DNA from: JALOOX01 sp964557955
GTDB lineage: Bacteria; Desulfobacterota; Syntrophobacteria; Syntrophobacterales; Syntrophobacteraceae
Assembly: GCA_964557955.1 (NCBI GenBank)
Contig: CAZLCS010000017.1
Location: 1-64,000, forward strand
Reading direction: 5' to 3'
Length of the DNA: 64,000 bases
Part shown: positions 7,857 to 16,122 of the stretch, in pieces
How the letters are laid out: each line of letters starts with the position of its first letter
Numbering within the stretch: position 1 is the stretch's first letter
Notes under the pieces: model-generated
What the model was told of the DNA's origin: nothing
The model's input: only the letters and a program-made list of their open reading frames with translations
Databases searched by the model: none
Position numbers and translations under genes: made by a program

Positions 7857-8636
7857 ATGCAGTACGATAATCTCATCATCGAGATCGGCGAGGACTTAGT
7901 TGCCTCTGTAACCCTCAACCGCCCGCAACAGCTCAATACTTTCACGACTCCCCTGGCCACGGAGTTGGATCAGGCGCTCGTGATGCTGGACGCTGACCCC
8001 AAGGTGCGTGTCGTTCTCCTGAAGGGAGCCGGCAAGAATTTCTGCGCGGGCATCGACGTGGGAGAGCTTGAGGGCAAAACGGCCATGGAATACAGGGCCT
8101 GGATCCAGCGGATGGAAAACCCTCTCATCACCATCAGCCGCATGCACACGCCGGTCATTGCACAGGTGCAGGGGGTGGCCGCGGCCAATGGCGCCGGCCT
8201 TGTGGCGGCCGCCGATCTCGCCATCGCGGCTGACAACGCCCGACTGGGACTGACGGCCATCAATGTGGGACTCAATTGCGTGGGGCCCGTCATCCCCGTA
8301 TCCCGTTCCGTGGGGAGGAAAGTGGCCATGGAGATGCTCCTTTACGGGGATCTGATCGGGGCTCAGGATGCGCTCAGCAAGGGGCTTCTGAACCGGGTGG
8401 TTCCTGCCGCCGACCTGGAGAGGGAGGCCCGAGAATGGGCGGCTCTCCTGGCCCAGAAGAGTCCCATTGCGGTTCAGATTGCCAAAAGAGGACTCTATGA
8501 GGCGGGCGACCTGGACTATTACAAGAGCTTCGATCATATGAACGAGCTCTTCGCACGACTTTGCACGACCCGCGATGCCAAGGAAGGAGTCAAGGCTTTC
8601 CAAGAGAAGCGGAAAGCCGTGTGGGAGGAACGCTGA
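7857..8636 (+). CDS. Crotonase-family protein lacking catalytic glutamates
   Basis: A 259-residue enoyl-CoA hydratase/isomerase-fold protein. The oxyanion-hole segments are present: GKNFCAGIDVGEL near residue 60 and VQGVAAANGAG at 104-114. The two glutamates that hydrate enoyl-CoA in rat crotonase (Glu144 and Glu164) align with Gly114 and Ala134 here (ADNARLGLTAINVGL). Simple hydratase activity is therefore unlikely; isomerase, thioesterase, decarboxylase or ring hydrolase chemistry is possible. AGAGGAGTG precedes the ATG. It lies 112 bases after the AbfD-like gene on the same strand, so they are probably co-transcribed. Confidence 0.8.
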   Translation: MQYDNLIIEIGEDLVASVTLNRPQQLNTFTTPLATELDQALVMLDADPKVRVVLLKGAGKNFCAGIDVGELEGKTAMEYRAWIQRMENPLITISRMHTPVIAQVQGVAAANGAGLVAAADLAIAADNARLGLTAINVGLNCVGPVIPVSRSVGRKVAMEMLLYGDLIGAQDALSKGLLNRVVPAADLEREAREWAALLAQKSPIAVQIAKRGLYEAGDLDYYKSFDHMNELFARLCTTRDAKEGVKAFQEKRKAVWEER

Positions 8637-8744
8637 CGCCGGCCTGATGCGGCCCTGGTTGGTGAGATTCAGCCGGGGCCGGGCGTCAGCCCCCGGAGCA
8701 CTCGGGAAACACTGCTCTCTGCACCGGAACGGGCAAACTCAGTC

Positions 8745-9119
8745 TCAATCGTCAGCGAGGCATTCGGCCACGAGGGATAAGAGCTCAGCCCGCGCGAAAG
8801 GTTTGACCAGGGTATGATCCGCACCGAGCTTCTCTGCGAGAGGAAGGGCTGAAAAACCCTCGGCCCTGGCCATGCCTCCCGACATGGCGATGATCTTGAT
8901 GCCGGGGAACTCCCTTCGAAGCTCCCGAATCGTCTCCAGCCCTTCTTTTTCAGGCATGAAAATATCCGTAATGACCAAATCGGCCGGCTCCTGGCGAAAC
9001 AGCCTCAATCCCTGCTTGCCGTTTTGAGCCACCGTCACTCTATAGCCCTCGCGCTCAAGCATGGTACAGACCATCCGGCCCAGCTGCTCTTCATCATCGA
9101 TCACGAGGATGGATTTCAT
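8745..9119 (-). CDS. Single-domain response regulator (CheY-like)
   Basis: A 124-residue receiver domain with no output domain. It has the acidic pair in ILVIDDEE, the phosphorylated Asp52 (VITDIFMP) and the conserved lysine in LVKPFA. ATG 9119 is preceded by AAGGAGTTGAG; longer upstream starts in the same frame are not conserved-looking. No histidine kinase is encoded nearby, so the partner is unknown. It is convergent with the crotonase gene and divergent from the FabH-like gene. Confidence 0.85.
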   Translation of the reverse strand: MKSILVIDDEEQLGRMVCTMLEREGYRVTVAQNGKQGLRLFRQEPADLVITDIFMPEKEGLETIRELRREFPGIKIIAMSGGMARAEGFSALPLAEKLGADHTLVKPFARAELLSLVAECLADD

Positions 9120-9546
9120 CTCAACTCCTTCAGCCATGCATAAGTCGATTCTGCAAAGAACAGCGGGGCACGCCCGCGCGAGTAGGCAGAACCGTCTAAT
9201 GACAAATGCATCTCTAATCATTGAACACACGTTCGCACGATGATATCGGTGTTCGGGCGCTTATTCTTCATCAAATCCGCCTCCCGAAAGACTGGGCGGT
9301 GCAAAATTCTATCACTGAGAAGCGTGTACTTTCGCGGCCGTCTTCGGTTTTTCTTTCGGTGACTCTTGTGGGGATGCCCTCAATGAGAGATACTGGAATC
9401 GCTCTCAGGAACGATTCTATCGTTGTGTGTGGTTTTTTTTGCGACACTTTCACGGCTGTTGATTCTTCGAGCCGTTGAACGCGGTGTTCCGGCTCTTCGC
9501 CCTCCTGGTTGAGGGGCCCATTCCCAGCGATCACGAGGAGAGATGA
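9120..9546. other. Divergent intergenic region
   Basis: It separates the response regulator (minus) from the FabH-like gene (plus) and must hold both promoters. I see no convincing -35/-10 pair and no coding sequence. A T-rich run (GGTTTTTTTTGCG near 9430) may be part of a terminator or leader. Confidence 0.4.
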
Positions 9547-10542
9547 ATGCTGAAGAGTTATATCCGGGGGATCGGGAGCTACCTTCCGCCCAGGGTGGTG
9601 ACCAATGAGGAGCTGGGTCGCCTGATGACCACCAGTGACGAGTGGATCCGCACTCGAACCGGCATTGAGGAACGCCGCTATGCTGACGAGGGGGTGCTGT
9701 GCTCGGACCTTGCCCTGGAGGCGTCACAAAGAGCCCTGGCGGATGCTGGCCTGGTCGCCTCCGATCTGGATTTCATCATATTTGCGACCTTGAGTCCCGA
9801 CCATCACTTTCCGGGCACCGGCTGTTATCTTCAGGCGAAGATGGGCGTACCTTCCATCGGCTGCCTCGATGTTCGTAACCAGTGTACCGGGTTTCTCTAT
9901 TCGCTTTCGGTTGCCGACGCGTTCATCCGGGCGGGCGTTTACGAGAATATCCTGGTGGTAGGAGCGGAAATCCATTCGAGTGCGCTGGATTTCACCGATC
10001 GGGGTCGCGATGTGGCGGTTCTCTTTGGCGATGGCGCCGGAGCTGCCGTCGTGTCTCGGTACGATGGGGACGATCGGGGGATTCTGTGCACTGAGCTCCA
10101 TGCGGACGGAAGGCATGCCAGGGCGCTCTGCATGGATGTCTGGGACATTTCGAGAAAGCCTTACATCACGAGGGAGCTCATTGACAGCCCGGACCTCTGG
10201 CCCAAGATGGACGGAAAGACCGTATTCAGGCATGCGGTTACCGAGCTCATTCGGCTTTTCCACCAAACGGTCGGCAAGGCGCAGGTCAGGGTCGAAGATA
10301 TCAAATACGTCATCCCGCACCAGGCGAACCTGAGGATCAACCAGATGGTCGGCGACCAGCTCGGGTTGCCGCATGGCAAAGTCCTGAACAACATCCGGAA
10401 GTATGGCAACACCACTGCGGCCTCCATTCCCATTCTGCTCGATGAGACTTACAGGGCGGGCTTGTTGGAGCAGGGGGACCTTCTCATGCTGATGGGCTTC
10501 GGTTCGGGTTTCACGTGGGGATCCGTGCTCCTCCGGTGGTGA
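9547..10542 (+). CDS. fabH: 3-Oxoacyl-ACP synthase III (FabH-like)
   Basis: A 331-residue thiolase-fold condensing enzyme with the full KAS III triad: Cys113 (NQCTGF), His258 (IPHQANLRIN) and Asn288 (KYGNTTAAS). The DEWIRTRTGI segment typical of FabH is at residues 31-40. FabH condenses an acyl-CoA primer with malonyl-ACP to start fatty acid chains. Related proteins act in other acyl-chain pathways, and no other fatty-acid synthesis genes are adjacent, so a dedicated role cannot be excluded. GAGGAGAGATGA precedes ATG 9547. The acyltransferase gene follows 78 bases later. Confidence 0.85.
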   Translation: MLKSYIRGIGSYLPPRVVTNEELGRLMTTSDEWIRTRTGIEERRYADEGVLCSDLALEASQRALADAGLVASDLDFIIFATLSPDHHFPGTGCYLQAKMGVPSIGCLDVRNQCTGFLYSLSVADAFIRAGVYENILVVGAEIHSSALDFTDRGRDVAVLFGDGAGAAVVSRYDGDDRGILCTELHADGRHARALCMDVWDISRKPYITRELIDSPDLWPKMDGKTVFRHAVTELIRLFHQTVGKAQVRVEDIKYVIPHQANLRINQMVGDQLGLPHGKVLNNIRKYGNTTAASIPILLDETYRAGLLEQGDLLMLMGFGSGFTWGSVLLRW

Positions 10543-10620
10543 GGATGGATCCCCTCACCTTGGAGAAGCAGCAGACCCGACTGGTGCCTGCATGCCAGCC
10601 ATGAAACAAAGGAGGAATTC

Positions 10621-11526
10621 ATGCCCACCTTCTGGGGCTCATATCCGGAGCCGGCTCGCGGAGTGCTTTCGGTTCTCGTCATCATCGTCAACACTTTGTT
10701 CTGGAGCATCCTGCTGTTTTTGATCGCCCTCCTCAAGCTGATCATCCCCCTCCAGGGTTGGCGTACCTTTTGGGGCAGGGTTGCCAACGATCTGGCCCAG
10801 CGTTGGGTCGGCGTCAACAGCCTGGGGCTGGATCTCACCAAGGATATTGAATGGGACGTCCAGGGAATGGAGGGATTGAGTCCGGACCGCTGGTACCTCC
10901 TGCTGTGCAACCACCAGACCATGGTCGATATCGCCGTCCTCCAGAAGGTCTTCCACCGGAAGATCCCTTTTCTGAAGTTTTTTCTGAAGAAGGAGCTCTT
11001 CTACGTGCCCGTCATGGGACTCGCCTGGTGGGCCCTGGACTATCCCTTCATGGAGCGGACGTCCTCTGCCCGCAAAGACCTCGAGACCGCCAGGAAGGCC
11101 TGCGAGAAGTTCAAGCTGAGTCCCGTCACCGTGATGAATTTCGTGGAGGGAACAAGGTTTACAGCCGCGAAGCATCGGGAGCAGGCCTCTCCGTACACGC
11201 ACCTCCTGAAGCCCAAGGTGGGGGGTATGGCGGTGACTCTGGGGACCATGGGGGATCTGCTCGACAAGATTCTGGACGTCACCATCGTGTACCCGCAGGG
11301 TGTCGTGGGGCTCTGGCCATTCCTTTGCGCCAAATCCATCCGCATCACGGTGCGCGTCAATCAGATCCCCGTGACCGGCGAGCTCTGCGGGGATTTCTTC
11401 TCGGACCGGGATTTCCGGCGCCGATTCGTCGACTGGCTCAACAGATTGTGGGCGGAGAAGGACCGTTTGGTGGGGGATCTTCTGGGCCGGACCGATCAGG
11501 CAAAGGAGCCCGCGCCATCCGCCTAG
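10621..11526 (+). CDS. Membrane acyltransferase, PlsC/YihG type
   Basis: A 301-residue lysophosphatidate-acyltransferase-like protein. A hydrophobic N-terminus (VLSVLVIIVNTLFWSILLFLIALL in two parts, residues 15-40) anchors it in the inner membrane. Catalytic HxxxxD is His98-Gln-Thr-Met-Val-Asp103, and the glycerophosphate-binding FVEGTRF follows near residue 175. The long form resembles YihG rather than short PlsC. GGAGGAATTC precedes the ATG. Lying behind the FabH-like gene, it probably uses acyl chains for phospholipid synthesis or remodelling. Confidence 0.85.
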   Translation: MPTFWGSYPEPARGVLSVLVIIVNTLFWSILLFLIALLKLIIPLQGWRTFWGRVANDLAQRWVGVNSLGLDLTKDIEWDVQGMEGLSPDRWYLLLCNHQTMVDIAVLQKVFHRKIPFLKFFLKKELFYVPVMGLAWWALDYPFMERTSSARKDLETARKACEKFKLSPVTVMNFVEGTRFTAAKHREQASPYTHLLKPKVGGMAVTLGTMGDLLDKILDVTIVYPQGVVGLWPFLCAKSIRITVRVNQIPVTGELCGDFFSDRDFRRRFVDWLNRLWAEKDRLVGDLLGRTDQAKEPAPSA

Positions 11527-11550
11527 GAGGCTGTCCGGGAATGGCCGTTT

Positions 11551-11573
11551 CGGGCGGGGATAAACCCCGCCCG
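11551..11573 (+). terminator. GC-rich hairpin after the acyltransferase gene
   Basis: A perfect 9-bp stem, CGGGCGGGG and CCCCGCCCG, with loop ATAAA starts 25 bases after the stop codon. The downstream run is only GCTCTTGG, so it is a weak intrinsic terminator. Confidence 0.5.
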
Positions 11574-11670
11574 CTCTTGGGCCGGCTGAGCACTCCGTGT
11601 TCTCGGTCAGCCTCCCGGCGATCTTCACGGGATAAGCGCTTGGGCGCCGTCTCCCCGATCATCACCTGGC

Positions 11671-11862
11671 GCCGAAAGCCGGAATGACGACCCAGGTATT
11701 GGGCACTCTATTGTGTTGGCCTGTACTGAGAATATGTCCGTTTTCAGCTCGTCATGCCGGCAGTCTTTTGGCCGGCATCCAATTTTCTCTTGTGGATTCC
11801 GGCTTGAAAACGGCCGGCATGACGACCCAAGTATTGGACACTCAACTGTTTGGAGATGTACT
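11671..11862 (+). repeat. Dispersed inverted-repeat element, copy C (composite)
   Basis: First comes the right end of one copy (to about 11725, ending GGCCTGTACT), then a diverged second copy to 11862 ending GATGTACT. It retains the GCCGGCAGTCTTTTGGCCGGC and GCCGGCATGACGAC arms. It fills the space between two convergent genes, and its edge supplies two bases of the TAG stop of the minus-strand core-MetE-like gene. Confidence 0.65.
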
Positions 11863-12952
11863 AAGCCTGAATACTCTGCCCCCGGGCGAGTTTGGCCTTC
11901 ATGATGTCGCCCAGCTCCTGGGTCATGATGAGCACGCGCTCGGCCAGCGGCTCAGAAAGGCTTCCACAGCCGCAGCTCGGGGTGAAGAGGGAGTGCTCGA
12001 GGAGTGTTTTCAGCGAAAGGTCCGGCGACAGGACGGCCTGGATTTCCCGGAGCCACCTCTCGGCCAGGGCATCGGCCGTCTCTTTCTCGATGACTGAGGG
12101 GTCCGAGGTGGGGACCATCCCCCAGGCGATGGTGCCGCCCTCCGCAATGAATTTCACGATCTCTTTCCCGTATAGCAGAAATCTCTCCATGTAGCTGTAG
12201 GCGTCGAGGTTCACAATGTCGAACCCGGACCTGAACGCCAGATTCCAGTCGGTGTTGGCGCAAACATGGATTCCTGCGAGGGCTCCTTCCAGGTGAATGC
12301 CGGCGTTCACTTCCCGGAGCAGCTGGAGAATCAGCTCCTCGGAGACGCTGATGAAGGCCGAGGAGCCATAGCCGGCCAGAGCCGGTTCGTCCACGAATAC
12401 GATGACGGGAGCGTCCAGGGCCTTGAGCTGCCGAACCTGCCAGCGGGCCTTCATGGCCAGATGCTTGGGCACCAGATCCTGCAGCTGTTCGTCGTAGAGG
12501 AGCGCGCGGTCACGCTGATCCTTCATGCCGGCCAGCAGAGTGAAGGGGCCCACCACGTGGCCTTTGACGGCACGGAGCTGCCGCTTAGCCCCCTGGACGG
12601 ATGCCAGGAACTCAAAGAGAGTCCTTCCCGTTTCGGGTCCCATCCGGAATCGTGAGTTTTCCAGACCGGTTGCACCTCCTTCGACCCGCAGGAACTCTTC
12701 GTAGAAGGCGAGAACCTCCTGGTCGTAACCGGGATCTTCGGTGTCCACCCAAAGCCTTCCGCCTGCTTCCTTGAGGCCGGGGAGTCCCTCCAGATACTGG
12801 ACCATCATCTGCTCGTCAGCGTAGGCGGCGAGCTGCGGCCAGATGGGAATTTCGGAGCTCCTGTCGAGAACGGTGGCGATGGCGCGCGTGCGGTCCCTGT
12901 GGGGAAGGCTGCCGATGAGTGTCGTGGATGCCAGTGCTTTCCAATGCTGCAT
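11861..12952 (-). CDS. Core-MetE-like cobalamin-independent methyltransferase
   Basis: A 363-residue protein matching only the C-terminal catalytic barrel of cobalamin-independent methionine synthase (UROD/MetE-like). The zinc ligands are visible: His and Cys in GIHVCANTD (about residues 230-235) and Cys in TPSCGCGSL (about residue 330). EPALAGYGSS and WGMVPTSDP also fit. Short MetE proteins of this type in anaerobes are thought to take methyl groups from a corrinoid protein rather than from methylfolate; that is family knowledge, not visible here. AAGGAG supports ATG 12952. The stop codon coincides with repeat copy C. Confidence 0.75.
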   Translation of the reverse strand: MQHWKALASTTLIGSLPHRDRTRAIATVLDRSSEIPIWPQLAAYADEQMMVQYLEGLPGLKEAGGRLWVDTEDPGYDQEVLAFYEEFLRVEGGATGLENSRFRMGPETGRTLFEFLASVQGAKRQLRAVKGHVVGPFTLLAGMKDQRDRALLYDEQLQDLVPKHLAMKARWQVRQLKALDAPVIVFVDEPALAGYGSSAFISVSEELILQLLREVNAGIHLEGALAGIHVCANTDWNLAFRSGFDIVNLDAYSYMERFLLYGKEIVKFIAEGGTIAWGMVPTSDPSVIEKETADALAERWLREIQAVLSPDLSLKTLLEHSLFTPSCGCGSLSEPLAERVLIMTQELGDIMKAKLARGQSIQA

Positions 12953-13309
12953 GCTGCCACTCCTTGCTGATGACTGCGACTTGGGAGCTCAAACATCGTC
13001 TCTGATTGCGATCGGGGGGGCGCTTTCTCAGCTCGAGGCTTCGATCTTCATCTCGAATAGGCAGAAGAGCTCGTGGCAAACGGAAAACGCGGGTGCTGAC
13101 GCCCTGGATCTACGCAATTAGCACAGTTCTTCTCACGGGGTCAACGGTGGAAGGGACTGCAGGCTCAATTGGGGGCGCATACCTCCGGTTCGCGGCCGTC
13201 TTCTCTCCCAGAATTGGGAAAAGACTTATTAATATCTCGAAGATGTTGTTATATTGTTTTTAGTCTGTGTCTGCAGCGGGGCTTGTCTTGTGAAGATGAG
13301 GGAGTGGAT
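12953..13309. other. Divergent intergenic region
   Basis: The stretch lies between core-MetE (minus) and the membrane protein gene (plus). The part near 13215-13265 is AT-rich and suits a promoter for the rightward gene, but no clear -35/-10 pair stands out. I looked for a cobalamin or SAM riboswitch ahead of the methyltransferase and saw none. Confidence 0.4.
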
Positions 13310-14248
13310 ATGGCCGGTCGATCCAAGACTTTTTCATGGCTTGTTTTCCTATGTGTCCTCGCTGGGGCGCTGGTGTGGTTCAGTGGCGATCTGAAGGATA
13401 TCTGGATGCGCCATCTGGCTTCATCTCCTGAGCAGGAGTCCGGGCGTCCAGGTTCGGAGTCAACCCCTCCGACCGAAGGGACTGAAGGGCGGGATGCGGC
13501 AGATATGGCCTCATCGGGTCTGCCTTCCTCGATTCAGGGCCAGGAGGCCATCGGGGAATCCGAGTCCGGGCTTTCCCCTTCACCGCCTCTCCCCGATCTA
13601 TCGCCCCAGGCCACTCAGACCGAACGACGCAGGGCCTTCCGCCTGGAGAAGAGCATCGACCACATCGTGCAAAGGGATGAGCCCTTTGATGCAGCCGGCG
13701 GGAAGTTCACCATCGATGAGCTCGAACAGAAGCTCGGCCGATCGCCTGAGCCCAAGCCCATCCTTTCCACCATCGAGGAGAGCGACATCGGGGGGATGAT
13801 CCGAAAGCCCATGCAGGGGGGAGGGGCCGGCCGGAAGCCGGGAAGCTCCTACTATGGTGTTCGTGTGGTGCGCGCCGGAGAGAATCTGTGGGATATCCAC
13901 CATGCGATCATTCGGGAGTATTTCGAGCGGCGGCAGGTGATTCTGCCGATGAACGCAGACAAGCCGATGCCTGACGGCAGCAGCAGCGGTGTTGGCAGAC
14001 TTCTCAAGTTCATCGAAGGCGTTGTGCGAATTTACAACGTCCAGTACCAGCGTGCGGAAAGCGATCTGAATCTGATCCATCCCGAGCACATGCTGATCTA
14101 CTTCAGAATCTCGGAGCTTTTCGATGCCCTGGATCAGCTCGATGCGGAGGATCTGAGATGGCTTCGTTATGTCAGGCACCAGCTTCTTCTCGACCGTCCC
14201 CAGGAGCAGCGAGAGCTCCTGGAGCGCGGGACTTTTTACAGTCATTGA
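13310..14248 (+). CDS. Membrane-anchored protein with LysM-like segment
   Basis: A 312-residue protein with an N-terminal membrane anchor (WLVFLCVLAGALVWFSG), then a Pro/Ser/Glu-rich linker (residues 45-110) and a C-terminal folded part. The stretch YGVRVVRAGENLWDIHHAIIR (split around residue 185) resembles the start of a LysM peptidoglycan-binding repeat, but the rest of the repeat is not clear. The C-terminus is a helical, Asp/Leu/Arg-rich domain. ATG 13310 follows GGGAG; the frame is open upstream but without a ribosome site. A periplasmic cell-wall role is inferred. Confidence 0.6.
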   Translation: MAGRSKTFSWLVFLCVLAGALVWFSGDLKDIWMRHLASSPEQESGRPGSESTPPTEGTEGRDAADMASSGLPSSIQGQEAIGESESGLSPSPPLPDLSPQATQTERRRAFRLEKSIDHIVQRDEPFDAAGGKFTIDELEQKLGRSPEPKPILSTIEESDIGGMIRKPMQGGGAGRKPGSSYYGVRVVRAGENLWDIHHAIIREYFERRQVILPMNADKPMPDGSSSGVGRLLKFIEGVVRIYNVQYQRAESDLNLIHPEHMLIYFRISELFDALDQLDAEDLRWLRYVRHQLLLDRPQEQRELLERGTFYSH

Positions 14249-14782
14249 GACTCTCTCCGCTCCGGGGTTGTTGAGCTCCTTTCGCCTGGAAGGGTTTTCG
14301 CCGCCCATTCCCGATCAGCCGCAAGTTCGCACCCGCTGAGGGATCAATCACAATTCGCTTTACAGATCGACCATTCTTTTGGTAGTGGCTTGTGTGACTC
14401 CTTTCACGATTCTGCTATCTTTCTGCGACCAGTGTGCATGCGGGAGCTCGAGCGGGTGAAATTGGATCCGGCGTGCAGGGGTGTGAGCTGCATCCTTTTT
14501 CCCATCGCCTGCAATCCGTCGAGCCGGAGGGGCCGCCGGCGGCAGCTCCCCTGCATCAGGGGGCTGGTCGGGAGGTGATCGGATGCAGGAACCCGAGCCG
14601 TTTCTTATCCAGGGGGCATGGGCCGGGAACGGGCTTGGGATTCGTTGCGGGTTGGCGTTCCATGGCTATTGGGGCGGTCATGGGAATTGAGTTTGGGGCT
14701 TGTTGCGGTGTGGGGTCCCGGCCTTGGGCCTGGGACAGTCGGAAGGGGTGTTCGCTGCTTTTACCCAGAGTGGAGGGGGAAG
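14249..14782. other. Intergenic region upstream of fadL
   Basis: No supported gene. Long plus-strand open frames exist, but they are GC-rich artefacts without ribosome sites; the FadL frame itself stays open back to 14618. Several short GC-rich inverted repeats near 14520-14550 could form hairpins. Confidence 0.4.
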
Positions 14783-16022
14783 ATGAGGAAGAGAGAGTTG
14801 GCTGTTGGTTTGGTTTTGGGGCTTCTGGGGCTTGTTTCGCTTACATCCATGTCGCACGGTGCCGGTTTCGCGCTCTACGAGGGAAGTGCGAGGGCAAACG
14901 CCATGGGCGGGGCCATGGTGGGTAAGGCGGACGATCCGTCTGCGGTCTGGTACAATCCGGCCGGCATCACCCAGCTGCATGGGACCCAGTTCATGACAGG
15001 TATGACCGCCATTATTCCCAAAACGAAGGTGGAGACCACCAACGACCCCTTGTCCGGACGGGACCAGACGACCCCCACCGAGGCCAATGTTTGGCTTCCG
15101 CCGCACATCTACGTGACCCATGAGTTGTCCGACCAATTCTACCTGGGTGTCGGCCTCTTCGGCATGTTCGGCCTGGGTACGGAGTTCGATCCCAACTGGC
15201 CCGGGCGTTTCAACAGCTACAAGGCGGTCATCCAGACGCTCACGCTGAATCCGAACATCGCCTGGAAGATCAACGATCAATGGTCTGTCGCCGTTGGATT
15301 CGACGTCATGTGGTTCGACCTCGAGCTCAGGAACAAGATCAACCTGGGACAACTGGGAGAGGTTGACCAGCGATTGACGGGTGACTCGTTCGGGTACGGC
15401 GGCAATGTGGCCGTCCACTATCGGCCCTGCCAGTGGGCAGCCCTGGGTGTTTCCTATCGGAGCCGCATGGACCAGGATGTGGAGGGTCGCGCTAAGTTCG
15501 ATCGGATCATCGATGACACGGATGCCGAAGGTTCCATCACCCTTCCCGACGAGGTTTACATGGGCCTTGCGATTTACCCGATGCCCAAACTGAGCCTTGA
15601 AGTCGGCGCCATCTGGACCAACTGGGCCACTTTCGATAAGCTCGTGATCGACTACAAGGACCCGCTTCTGGGCGTGATCAGCAGGGCCGAGCGGGAGAAG
15701 GACTGGGACGACGCGTGGCGAATTTTCTTCGGGGCCGAATACAAGTATAACGACATGCTGGATCTGCGGTTCGGCTATGTGTACGACATGTCGCCCATTC
15801 CGGACGCACACGTGGACTACCTGGTGCCCGCCAACGACCGCCACCTGTTCCTTCGGCCCCGGAATCCACTGGTGCGGCTGGAACCTGGACCTGTCCTACA
15901 CGTATCTTCATGTCGTGGAACGAACGGTGGAAGGCCGGTTTTTTACCGAAGGAGTCCTGGACGGGAAGTTTAAAGACGGCCACGCGCATCTGATCGGCCT
16001 GAGCGTGAGCCATCAGTTCTAA
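14783..16022 (+). pseudogene. fadL: FadL/OmpP1-family outer-membrane protein, frameshifted
   Basis: An outer-membrane beta-barrel of the fatty-acid and hydrocarbon transport family. Signal peptide MRKRELAVGLVLGLLGLVSL is followed by GAGFALYEGSARANAMGGA and DDPSAVWYNPAGI, both hallmark motifs. GGAGGGGGAAG precedes ATG 14783. The frame breaks near 15850 (after NDRHLF): the true C-terminus, FGPGIHWCGWNLDLSYTYLH through GLSVSHQF with the terminal Phe needed for barrel insertion, continues in another frame to 16022. One extra or two missing bases explain this, so it is either a recent pseudogene or a sequencing error. Intact, it would import hydrophobic substrates that could feed the acyl-CoA genes. 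Confidence 0.75.
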
Positions 16023-16051
16023 CCTTTGCAGCTGCTTTATGAACGAGGTGA

Positions 16052-16088
16052 TGTGGGGCGGCAGGACCTCGGGTTCGAACGCCCCACA
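16052..16088. terminator. Inverted repeat between fadL and the AICAR transformylase gene
   Basis: A perfect 9-bp stem, TGTGGGGCG and CGCCCCACA, encloses a 19-base loop that contains GGTTCGAAC. It is not followed by a T-run. It may be a weak terminator or an mRNA structure ahead of the next gene. Confidence 0.35.
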
Positions 16089-16122
16089 ATCTGGCTTTGC
16101 TGGAGTGTGGTAAGGAGCGGTG

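Noticed and set aside
6131..7960. 609-codon minus-strand open frame opposite the AbfD-like gene
   Set aside because: It is antisense to a well-supported gene and has no recognisable domain; the composition of the coding strand explains it.
12953..13309. Cobalamin or SAM riboswitch ahead of the core-MetE-like gene
   Set aside because: No B12-box-like or SAM-type stem arrangement could be made out.
14434..14925. Plus-strand open frame upstream of and overlapping fadL
   Set aside because: It has no ribosome site, no domain and overlaps the FadL signal peptide in another phase.
16052..16088. tRNA-like GGTTCGAAC with a closing acceptor-type stem
   Set aside because: Only a single hairpin is present; there are no D or anticodon arms, so it is not a tRNA.
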